A stretch of DNA of 5,499 nucleotides from CAYTQK01 sp964439745. Lineage in GTDB: Bacteria > Desulfobacterota > Desulfobacteria > Desulfobacterales > Desulfosudaceae. The notes beneath the pieces are model-generated. The model was not told the DNA's origin. It saw only the letters and a program-made list of their open reading frames with translations, and made no database searches. Shown here piece after piece: positions 1-5,487 of the stretch (within the stretch, counting starts at the first letter, position 1; each line of letters opens with the position of its first letter). The stretch lies in the NCBI GenBank assembly GCA_964439745.1, contig CAYTQK010000222.1:1-5499 (forward strand), read 5' to 3'. Made by a program: the position numbers and the translations under genes.

Positions 1-24
1 ACTCTTTTTTATAAAACATATCTT

Positions 25-44
25 TCGTTCCGTATTGTAGAACG
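25..44. promoter_or_regulatory. Inverted-repeat site 1, possible operator
   Basis: CGTTC (26-30) and GAACG (40-44) form an inverted repeat around a 9-base spacer. The wider pattern TCGTTCC-N8-GAACG recurs exactly at 425-444, which makes both more likely to be binding sites for one dimeric regulator. A TATAAA lies just upstream at 10-15, but the window edge hides any partner -35 element. No regulator is encoded in the window, so its identity is unknown. The GTTC/GAAC order differs from the Gram-positive LexA box, so I do not call it a LexA site. Confidence 0.3.
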
Positions 45-94
45 TGCGGGGGCGATGATGGCGCTGTTTTCTGAAATCCGCCGGGCTGGGCGGC

Positions 95-447
95 ATGATG
101 CTGGCTGTTTCACCGCTGGCCGCTTTTTCCCGGACAGCTGGGAATCCTTTGTTTTTAAACGTTTTCCCCTTTCACCGGGAGGAACAGGACGCCATATATA
201 CAAGCAAAAAAACCAAACCGACGGTGAACGCCGGGGACCGGATACGTTTTCTGCCGGAGCTGATAATCGACGGTTTTACGGCCATACCGGACGGGAGCCT
301 GTCTTTTTTCAATCATCTCATCCTGAACGTCTATTAATTCACTTTCCGGCTGATAGCCAGGCACGCCATTGGCCTGGAGCAGGCGGGTTTGGCCGGAAGA
401 GCCGGCTATCTGAAAAACAAATCATCGTTCCCTGTGATGGAACGATA
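95..447 (+). pseudogene. Possible decayed small gene interrupted by one in-frame TAA
   Basis: From ATG 95 this frame encodes 80 residues to a TAA at 335-337, then continues another 36 codons in the same frame to a TAA at 445-447. Both halves look like natural protein: residues such as PELIIDGF and SLSFFNHL before the stop, RHAIGLEQ and AGYLKNK after it, with plausible codon choice. No start codon with a ribosome binding site follows the stop, so a second gene is unlikely. The simplest reading is a nonsense-broken gene, or an 80-residue protein followed by chance coding-like sequence. I do not recognise a family. No strong Shine-Dalgarno precedes ATG 95. The helicase frame is also open across this whole region without stops, so the frame choice is uncertain. 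Confidence 0.25.
424..446. promoter_or_regulatory. Inverted-repeat site 2, perfect 8-bp arms, possible operator or hairpin
   Basis: ATCGTTCC (424-431) and GGAACGAT (439-446) are perfect inverted arms around a 7-base spacer. It sits about 105 bp upstream of the likely helicase start and shares the TCGTTCC-N8-GAACG pattern with the site at 25-44. No run of T follows, so it does not look like an intrinsic terminator. An operator controlling the helicase-polymerase pair is the favoured reading (inference). It coincides with the end of the possible decayed frame. Confidence 0.4.
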
Positions 448-494
448 AGACTCTATCCTTTTACCATCAGAAAACAGTTTGCCTTCAGGCCGAA

Positions 495-537
495 CATGGT
501 GCCCGATTTGTTGTACACCATACCTATCAGCACCATG
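495..537. promoter_or_regulatory. Inverted repeat before the helicase start, possible leader hairpin
   Basis: CATGGTG (495-501) and CACCATG (531-537) are perfect 7-bp inverted arms separated by 29 bases. A second copy of CACCAT at 516-521 could pair with the same left arm instead. The arms contain two in-frame ATG codons (496 and 535) and end four bases before the AAGGAG box at 541-546. In RNA this could bury the ATG codons and present the ribosome site used for GTG 553, but there is no direct evidence of control. Confidence 0.25.
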
Positions 538-540
538 CCA

Positions 541-546
541 AAGGAG
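541..546 (+). promoter_or_regulatory. Ribosome binding site deciding a GTG start
   Basis: AAGGAG lies six bases before GTG 553, an ideal arrangement. Neither upstream in-frame ATG (496, 535) has a comparable purine-rich box. It favours GTG 553, which also falls directly before the first conserved helicase-domain residues. The box is itself in frame (codons AAG GAG), so coincidence is possible. Confidence 0.5.
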
Positions 547-552
547 TACGCC

Positions 553-1347
553 GTGCCAACTGAAAAATATGCCGGTATTCCCAGCGGGTTTACGCAACTT
601 GACGAGCTAATCCGTGGTTTTCAGAAATCGTGCCTGACCGTTCTGGGTGCTCGTCCCGGTGTGGGAAAAACCGAGCTGGCGCTTGCTATCGCCCGCAATG
701 TAGCTGTTGACAATAACCAGCCGGTGGCCGTTTTTTCCATGGAAATGTCCCGCAATCAGATCTCCACGCGCCTGCTGACCGCCGAGGCCGGCATCGACTC
801 TTTTCTCCTGCGCAACGGTCACCTTGGGAAACATGATTGGGTACGTGTCACCGAGGCGGCCGGCGTACTGGAACGGGCGCCCATCTATATCGACGATTCG
901 CCCGGTCTGACACCGACAGAACTCCGGGACAGAGCAGGACGGTTGAAGAAAGAAAAGGACATCAACCTGGTTATTATTGATTCTCTGCAATTGATGAAAA
1001 CTGATCACTCAAAAAAATCACAAGACCTGGAGGATCTTTCCGGCCTGCCAACTTTCTTGAAGACACTGGCAAAGGAACTGGATGTGCCGATTCTGGTGTG
1101 CGCCCAGTTGCGGCGGCCACCGGAGCAAAGCCCGGAAGCAGGCCCAAACTCAAACAACGACACCCGTCCCTTGCTTGCCCATCTCCCGCTATCCTGCGAA
1201 CTGGAACAAAAAGCTGACATGGTCATCTTTATTTATCGGGATAAAACCTGCAAGCAGCCGGAAGGAAACGCAGCATCAGGCATCGCGGAGATTCTTGTTG
1301 CCAAAAACAGGTATGGCCCCGTCGGCGAGCTTTGCCTGGAATTTTAA
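553..1347 (+). CDS. DnaB-like replicative helicase, RecA-like C-terminal motor domain only
   Basis: This encodes a 264-residue ATPase matching the C-terminal motor domain of DnaB, the hexameric 5'-3' helicase that unwinds DNA at forks. Visible motifs, numbered from GTG 553: Walker A GARPGVGKT (32-40), FSMEMS (61-66, equivalent of DnaB FSLEM), IDDSPGLTPTELR (113-125), Walker B LVIIDSLQLM (139-148), LAKELDVPILVCAQL (172-186, sensor Q185), LEQKADMVIFIYRD (217-230), and AKNRYGPVG (250-258) with K251 and R253 at the position of the DnaB arginine finger. All catalytic elements are therefore present. The usual N-terminal domain, which in DnaB forms the collar and contacts primase, is absent. The protein also stops at the last core strand. 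The frame stays open upstream to base 1, with other starts at 535, 496 and 55, but that extension does not resemble DnaB and lacks a good ribosome site. It is probably cotranscribed with the polymerase that follows. It could alternatively be a loader-like or phage-type DnaB paralogue. Confidence 0.85.
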   Translation: MPTEKYAGIPSGFTQLDELIRGFQKSCLTVLGARPGVGKTELALAIARNVAVDNNQPVAVFSMEMSRNQISTRLLTAEAGIDSFLLRNGHLGKHDWVRVTEAAGVLERAPIYIDDSPGLTPTELRDRAGRLKKEKDINLVIIDSLQLMKTDHSKKSQDLEDLSGLPTFLKTLAKELDVPILVCAQLRRPPEQSPEAGPNSNNDTRPLLAHLPLSCELEQKADMVIFIYRDKTCKQPEGNAASGIAEILVAKNRYGPVGELCLEF

Positions 1348-1370
1348 AAACATTATGCCCGGTTTCAGAA

Positions 1371-1376
1371 TATAAT
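1371..1376 (+). promoter_or_regulatory. Isolated TATAAT in the helicase-polymerase spacer
   Basis: A perfect TATAAT hexamer lies 40 bp before the polymerase start. No convincing -35 hexamer occurs 16-19 bp upstream and there is no extended -10 TG. It could give weak independent transcription of the polymerase, or be a chance AT-rich stretch. Confidence 0.2.
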
Positions 1377-1402
1377 TTCATTGATGAATCGGCCTGAACC
1401 CC

Positions 1403-1408
1403 GAGGTG
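1403..1408 (+). promoter_or_regulatory. Ribosome binding site of the polymerase gene
   Basis: GAGGTG ends seven bases before ATG 1416, a good Shine-Dalgarno match and spacing. It supports this start, which places the conserved PHP motif HLHVH at residues 10-14, as is usual for DnaE proteins. Confidence 0.6.
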
Positions 1409-1415
1409 CCAGACT

Positions 1416-4400
1416 ATGACGACCGCCGCCAATCAATTTGTCCATCTTCACGTGCACACCTGCTACAGTATACTGGACGGGATCATTCAGCCGGAAGATC
1501 TGGTCGCGCGGGCGGTTGAAGACAACATGCCGGCCGTGGCTATTACCGATCACGGCACCATGTTCGGGGTTATGGATTTTTACAGGAATGCCGTCAGGGC
1601 GGGCATAAAGCCCATTATCGGCTGCGAATGCTATGTGGCTCCGCGCTCCATCGCGGATAAAACACCGCAAGACCAAGACGGCATCGCCCACCTGGTGCTG
1701 CTGGCTGAAAACATGGAGGGCTATGGCAACCTCTGCCGGCTGGCCACCATCGCCCAGCAGGAGGGCTTTTACCACCAACCCCGGATCGACAAGGATTTGT
1801 TGCGCGAACACGCCCAGGGCCTGATCGGTCTGTCCGCCTGCCTGCAAGGGGAAATCCCGCGACTGATCCGCCAGGGGCGGCAGGATGAGGCTGATGAAGC
1901 GGCCCGGCAGTATTGTGAGATTCTGGGCGGGGATAATTTTTTTCTGGAAATACAGAATAACGGCCTACGCCAGCAGGTGCCGGTGAACCAGGCCCTGCTG
2001 GACATGAGCCAGCGGCTGTCCATCCCGCTGGTGGGTACCAATGATTGTCATTACTTAAACCCCGAAGACAGCCGCGTCCATGAAATCGCTTTATGTCTTC
2101 AGTCGGGCACAACGATCCATGACAGCGACCGGCGTAAGACGGAAACCAACCAGCTCAACTTCAAGTCCGCCGGGGAGATGGGCGCCTTTTTAGAGCCGTT
2201 TCCGCAGGCCGCCGCCAATACCCTGGCCATTGCCGAGCGCTGCCAGGTAGCGTTCGATTTCCAGGCCGTGCATTTCCCCGTACTTGAAACACCGCCGGGC
2301 AGGACCATGGCCGACGAGCTTGCCAGCAAGGCCAGAAAGGGCCTGCAAAAACGATGGGAGCGAATTTCCGCACAAGCGGGCCATGCCGCCGAAACGGCGT
2401 ATCAGGAGCGCCTGGATTATGAGCTGTCCGTGATCAAGGACCATGGGATTGAGAGCTGGTTTTTAATCATGGCCGACGTTATCGCGTACGCCAGAGACAA
2501 CGGCATCCCCATCGGGCCGGGCAGGGGAGCAACAGGCGGCAGCCTGACCTGTTTCTGCCTGGGTATCACCGGCCTTGACCCGGTAGAACACGGCCTGCTG
2601 TTTGAGCGGTTCTTACATCCCGAACGCCAAAGCATACCATATTCTGACGTGGACACCTGTATTAACGGCAGAGAAGCAATATTTAAATATCTAAGGGATA
2701 AATACAGTCGCAGCGACGGCGAAGCGTATGTAGGCCGTATGGCCACTTTGGGTATTTTCAAAAGCAGGGCCACCATCAGAAATGTGGGCCGGGTGCTGGA
2801 TATCCCGTGGCGCGAAGTGGACAAGATCGCGAAACTGATCCCGTCTGACGCCAGAGATATTGATGCTGCCTTGCAAAAAGAGCCGGCCTTAAAAAAACGG
2901 ATTGATTCTAAACCGGAGTTCGGCGAACTGATGGAGGTAAGCCGGAAGCTGGAAGGCCTGCCTCGCCACGTCAGCAGACACGCTGCCGGAATTGTCATAG
3001 GGGATAAGCCATTGCCCTGCTATACCCCCTTATTTCGTTTCAACGATGAAATGATTACCCAGTTTGGCGCGAGGGAGATAGAGAGGCTGGGGCTGCTCCG
3101 GCTGGATCTGCTGGGCCTGCGGCATCTGACCGTGATGGCCGATACATTGGGTCTGATCAACCGTCAGGGAAGGAAAGTACCGGACCTTGATTATATCGAT
3201 ACCGCGGACGCCGCCACCGGTGATCTTCTGTCCCAGGGAGACACTTCCGGCGTGTTCCAGCTGGAAAGCGTCGGTATGAAAGAGATGCTGGTAAAAGCCC
3301 GGCCGCGATCGCTGTCCGAAGTTTCCGTGCTGATCGCCCTGTATCGCCCCGGCCCTTGGGATACGGGTATGGTGGCAGATTATTTTGAAAGAAAGCAAGG
3401 TCTGAAGGAGACAACTTATCTTCTGGCGGAACTGGAACCCCTTTTAAAAGAAACCTGCGGCCTGATTATCTATCAGGAACAGATCATGCGGATCGCTCAA
3501 AGGCTGGCCGGCTATACCCCCGCAGAATCCAATGATTTGCGGATAGCATTTGGCAAAAAAATAGCCGCAAAACTTGCAGAACACCGCCAGCGGTTTATCA
3601 ACGGTGCGGTTGCCAAAGGCATGGAAAGGACCGCGGCCCAGAAACTATTTGCACTTCTCAAACATTTCGGAGGGTATGGATTCAATAAGGCCCACAGCAT
3701 GGCCTATGCCCTGATTGCCTGGCAGATGGCTTATTTAAAAGCGCATTTCCCGGTAGAATTCATGGCGGCGTGGCTGAACATCAGTCTTGGCGACACAAAC
3801 CGGATAGCCTGCTTGATTGATGAGTGTCGCGCCAGCAACATCCCTGTTCTGGGGCCGGATGTAAATCAAACCGCCAAACAATTTGCAGTAGACGGCGGGC
3901 AGATACGTTGCGGCCTGGCCATCGTTAAAAAAACGGACGAGGACCTGGCAGAGGCGATTATTTCCGAGCGGACCGCCCACGGACCGTTTACGTCGCTGCC
4001 CGATTTTTGCCACCGCCTGGCGCCAGTACATCCTGAAATATTACATGACAAAGAGATTGTCGCCAACCTGATCAAGGCCGGCGGCTTTGACGGCACCGGC
4101 GCAACCCGAGCGCAAATGATGGCGGCACTTGACAATATTCTGAATCTGTCGGCCGCCGAATCGCCAGCTGCCCTGCCGGAGGCCGACGAATGGCACTCGC
4201 GCCTTCGGCTGGCCCTGGAGAAAACGGCTTTGGGGTTTTATTTAGAAGCAGCTCCCCTGACGTTAGGTCACATAACATCAAAACATCAAACCACCACAAC
4301 ACTGCCTGAAATATATGCCAACCCTGAATCCGGCCGGGTTTCTGTCGGCGGTATCTGGAAAACAGTGAGCCACCAGCGAAAAAAAGATGAATCCGCTATG

Positions 4401-5054
4401 GCCACAGCGGAACTGGAAGACAACAATGCCATCATCAAGGTTATCATCCCGCCTGAAATTTACGCCTCGGCCCGGCACATGATAATGCCGGAACTACCGG
4501 TCATCGTGGAAGGGTGTTATGTGTTTGATGAAATCACCATCGGCCCATTGCAGGCGGAGCGGATCATACCGTTAACCGACACCACCTCACCGCAGCTGCC
4601 GCCAGACGAGCAGGGCGCCCCGCTTCTCTGCCTGGCCTGTCCTTTTTGCGGTCATCCCGATGTATGGCTGTATATGGCGTCCGCACCGCCACTTGATTTT
4701 ACAAAAAGCAGCGACTTTGTAATGGCCTGTCAGATAAAATGCGCAGACTGCCAGGCTGTCGGCCCCATGAGCTTCGTGGACATAAATGCCGACTACATAC
4801 AGGCCCAAACCGCCGCTATCGGCCAGTGGAACCAGCGCTATGCCATTGAAGCATACACCGGCGGGGAGATAAGGCCCTGTCCTTTTTGCGGGCACCATCC
4901 ACCGGAAATCGATTATCTGTTGGACCCCGATCCGCCAGAGGCGATAGATACCGGGATAATAGAAAAAATTACCTGCCGGCAATGTGGCGCGGCCTGCGCA
5001 TCCAGGTATGCCTGCGACTCATGTTTGACGATGTGGAATTCGCGGATTTCATAG
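1416..5054 (+). CDS. dnaE: DNA polymerase III alpha subunit (DnaE family) with C-terminal tandem Lar-like zinc ribbons
   Basis: This 1212-residue family C polymerase synthesises DNA in the cytoplasm. The PHP domain (about 8-285) keeps all nine expected metal ligands: H12, H14, D21, H46, E71, H92, C142, D210 and H212, so 3'-5' proofreading is plausible. E. coli DnaE has a degenerate site here. The polymerase core has GPGRG (367-371), catalytic D411 and D413 in PYSDVDT (408-414), third aspartate D564 in LRLDLLGLR, QLES (615-618), FGKK (712-715) and YGFNKAHS (754-761). The helix-hairpin-helix region (about 833-850) has D where the hairpin glycine is expected. The EWHSRLRLALEKTALGFYL segment (925-943) leads into an OB fold (about 974-1052). 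No QxxLF-type beta-clamp motif is visible between 905 and 925, where the family usually has it. The tau-binding C-terminal domain is missing and replaced by two zinc ribbons (1072-1141 and 1153-1210). The gene follows the helicase by 68 bp with its own ribosome site, suggesting an operon. The frame is intact, with no frameshift. It is probably an element-encoded paralogue rather than the host's main polymerase (inference). Confidence 0.95.
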   Translation: MTTAANQFVHLHVHTCYSILDGIIQPEDLVARAVEDNMPAVAITDHGTMFGVMDFYRNAVRAGIKPIIGCECYVAPRSIADKTPQDQDGIAHLVLLAENMEGYGNLCRLATIAQQEGFYHQPRIDKDLLREHAQGLIGLSACLQGEIPRLIRQGRQDEADEAARQYCEILGGDNFFLEIQNNGLRQQVPVNQALLDMSQRLSIPLVGTNDCHYLNPEDSRVHEIALCLQSGTTIHDSDRRKTETNQLNFKSAGEMGAFLEPFPQAAANTLAIAERCQVAFDFQAVHFPVLETPPGRTMADELASKARKGLQKRWERISAQAGHAAETAYQERLDYELSVIKDHGIESWFLIMADVIAYARDNGIPIGPGRGATGGSLTCFCLGITGLDPVEHGLLFERFLHPERQSIPYSDVDTCINGREAIFKYLRDKYSRSDGEAYVGRMATLGIFKSRATIRNVGRVLDIPWREVDKIAKLIPSDARDIDAALQKEPALKKRIDSKPEFGELMEVSRKLEGLPRHVSRHAAGIVIGDKPLPCYTPLFRFNDEMITQFGAREIERLGLLRLDLLGLRHLTVMADTLGLINRQGRKVPDLDYIDTADAATGDLLSQGDTSGVFQLESVGMKEMLVKARPRSLSEVSVLIALYRPGPWDTGMVADYFERKQGLKETTYLLAELEPLLKETCGLIIYQEQIMRIAQRLAGYTPAESNDLRIAFGKKIAAKLAEHRQRFINGAVAKGMERTAAQKLFALLKHFGGYGFNKAHSMAYALIAWQMAYLKAHFPVEFMAAWLNISLGDTNRIACLIDECRASNIPVLGPDVNQTAKQFAVDGGQIRCGLAIVKKTDEDLAEAIISERTAHGPFTSLPDFCHRLAPVHPEILHDKEIVANLIKAGGFDGTGATRAQMMAALDNILNLSAAESPAALPEADEWHSRLRLALEKTALGFYLEAAPLTLGHITSKHQTTTTLPEIYANPESGRVSVGGIWKTVSHQRKKDESAMATAELEDNNAIIKVIIPPEIYASARHMIMPELPVIVEGCYVFDEITIGPLQAERIIPLTDTTSPQLPPDEQGAPLLCLACPFCGHPDVWLYMASAPPLDFTKSSDFVMACQIKCADCQAVGPMSFVDINADYIQAQTAAIGQWNQRYAIEAYTGGEIRPCPFCGHHPPEIDYLLDPDPPEAIDTGIIEKITCRQCGAACASRYACDSCLTMWNSRIS
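4629..4838 (+). other. Lar-like zinc ribbon 1 of the polymerase tail (residues 1072-1141)
   Basis: The segment opens with CPFCGH (C1075, C1078), has a second pair CADC (C1109, C1112) and ends with IGQWNQR (1135-1141). This CPFCG, CxxC, then helix with WNxR order is that of the Lar restriction-alleviation family, for example Rac prophage Lar with CPFCG and ALERWNKR. Extra cysteines C1072 and C1105 lie three residues before each pair. The insert between the pairs is longer than in Lar. A zinc-binding fold is well supported; an anti-restriction function is only a possibility. Confidence 0.75.
4636..4891 (+). repeat. 16-bp direct repeat 240 bp apart marking the duplicated zinc knuckle
   Basis: The sequence CCTGTCCTTTTTGCGG occurs at 4636-4651 and again at 4876-4891, exactly 80 codons apart and in the same frame. 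It encodes the CPFCG knuckle of each zinc ribbon. Identity at third codon positions suggests that ribbon 2 arose by tandem duplication, though the remaining sequence of the two ribbons has diverged strongly. Confidence 0.6.
4872..5045 (+). other. Lar-like zinc ribbon 2 of the polymerase tail (residues 1153-1210)
   Basis: RPCPFCGHHP opens the domain (C1155, C1158), CRQCGA gives the second pair (C1187, C1190), and CLTMWNSR (1203-1210) closes it, again in the Lar order. It is shorter than ribbon 1 and closer to a canonical stand-alone Lar protein. Additional cysteines C1194, C1200 and C1203 could bind a second metal or be incidental. The protein ends two residues later. Confidence 0.78.
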
Positions 5055-5076
5055 AGATCTGGGGAGGGCACGAGAA

Positions 5077-5113
5077 AGCAACCCCTTGCTGTTTGCTCTT
5101 CCTGACGTTTTTT
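5077..5113 (+). terminator. Weak candidate terminator after the polymerase gene
   Basis: AGCAA (5077-5081) and TTGCT (5086-5090) form a 5-bp stem with a CCCC loop, 22 bases after the stop codon. A run of six T lies at 5108-5113, about 17 bases beyond the stem, too far for a standard intrinsic terminator. It is recorded because it is the only hairpin near the gene end. Confidence 0.2.
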
Positions 5114-5179
5114 ACATTCATGGATTTTTCAAAGAAGGTTTGGTGTTGATTTGATCCCTGATTTTCTCCGGCATGATTT

Positions 5180-5263
5180 TTATAGTCTTAGAACTTCCCG
5201 GTCATTTAATACCCTGACCCTGGCCGGGTCGATGAACTGGCCATAGTCGGCGATGGACCCCAT
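5180..5263 (-). CDS. Doubtful 27-residue mini-ORF or gene fragment
   Basis: On the minus strand an ATG (5263-5261) opens 27 codons ending in TAA (5182-5180). The peptide includes YGQFIDPARVRVLNDRE, which reads like natural protein. It loosely recalls the RVLNDR stretch near the start of class II photolyases, but it stops before any diagnostic motif. No good ribosome site precedes it. A degraded gene fragment or chance are both likely. Confidence 0.12.
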   Translation of the reverse strand: MGSIADYGQFIDPARVRVLNDREVLRL

Positions 5264-5310
5264 CGTTTAGACAGTCAGGCCCCCCAGTTAGGCTCTAAAA
5301 AATTGGTAAT

Positions 5311-5487
5311 ATGAGATGCGAACCTCTCTTCGTCAATGGTTCAGCCGGGGCCCAGGGACGGAGGGCCGACACGGAGATCCCCGGCCGCCACTTTGAGGCC
5401 GGCCGTGTAATCAGAAAAGGTGGCCGGGCCAGTGCCCCTGATAAATGGTGCATTTTGCAATTTGTAATTGCAATTTGCACGCGATGA
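5311..5487 (+). CDS. Doubtful 58-residue ORF, unknown
   Basis: ATG 5311 opens 58 codons to TGA 5485-5487. The peptide is basic and arginine-rich (GRRAD, GRVIRKGGRA) and has no recognised domain. There is no Shine-Dalgarno before the ATG; a stop lies 15 bases upstream. The frame runs through a tract full of inverted repeats, so an RNA or remnant explanation competes with a protein. The antisense reading of 5295-5480 is open as well and equally unconvincing. Confidence 0.12.
   Translation: MRCEPLFVNGSAGAQGRRADTEIPGRHFEAGRVIRKGGRASAPDKWCILQFVIAICTR
5320..5430. other. GC-rich tract with nested inverted repeats, possible structured RNA
   Basis: Successive pairing arms occur here. GAACC (5320-5324) pairs with GGTTC (5338-5342). 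GCCGGGG (5344-5350) pairs with CCCCGGC (5379-5385), and GGCCC (5349-5353) with GGGCC (5362-5366) lies largely inside it. Further GGCC-rich arms follow, ending with TGGCC-GGG-CCA near 5421-5430. Some arms overlap, so not all can form at once. Part of this is expected from high G+C, but the 7-bp pair and the abrupt change from AT-rich flanks suggest a folded RNA or a fragment of one. No known RNA family is identified. Confidence 0.25.
5448..5480. repeat. 15-bp-arm inverted repeat containing a 10-bp direct repeat
   Basis: GTGCATTTTGCAATT (5448-5462) and AATTGCAATTTGCAC (5466-5480) are inverted arms with 13 of 15 positions pairing around a 3-base loop; the two mismatches are adjacent. Overlaid on this is a direct repeat TTGCAATTTG at 5455-5464 and 5468-5477, 13 bp apart, and a perfect palindrome AATTGCAATT at 5466-5475. 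It could be a protein binding site, a cruciform, an element end or an origin-type repeat. No partner is visible in the window. Confidence 0.45.

Noticed and set aside
26..44. LexA box
   Set aside because: The half-sites are in GTTC...GAAC order with a 9-base gap, which does not match the Gram-positive, enterobacterial or alphaproteobacterial LexA sites I know.
424..446. Intrinsic terminator
   Set aside because: The stem is good, but it is not followed by a T run.
55..552. Start of the helicase gene at ATG 55
   Set aside because: The frame is open, but the translated stretch is not DnaB-like, resembles an out-of-frame reading and has no ribosome site. GTG 553 follows AAGGAG at ideal spacing and abuts the conserved domain.
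1615..2112. Long minus-strand ORFs within the polymerase gene (for example 1615-2112 and 2417-2998)
   Set aside because: They are antisense shadows of a strongly supported coding frame and have no recognisable domains.
4886..5149. An 87-residue plus-strand ORF overlapping the end of the polymerase gene
   Set aside because: Most of it lies in another frame of the clearly coding zinc-ribbon tail, and its distal part is low-complexity and phenylalanine-rich with no ribosome site or known family.
5287..5293. GTTAGGC resembling an integron attC core site
   Set aside because: No matching RYYYAAC partner was found on either strand at attC distances, and no integrase is present.
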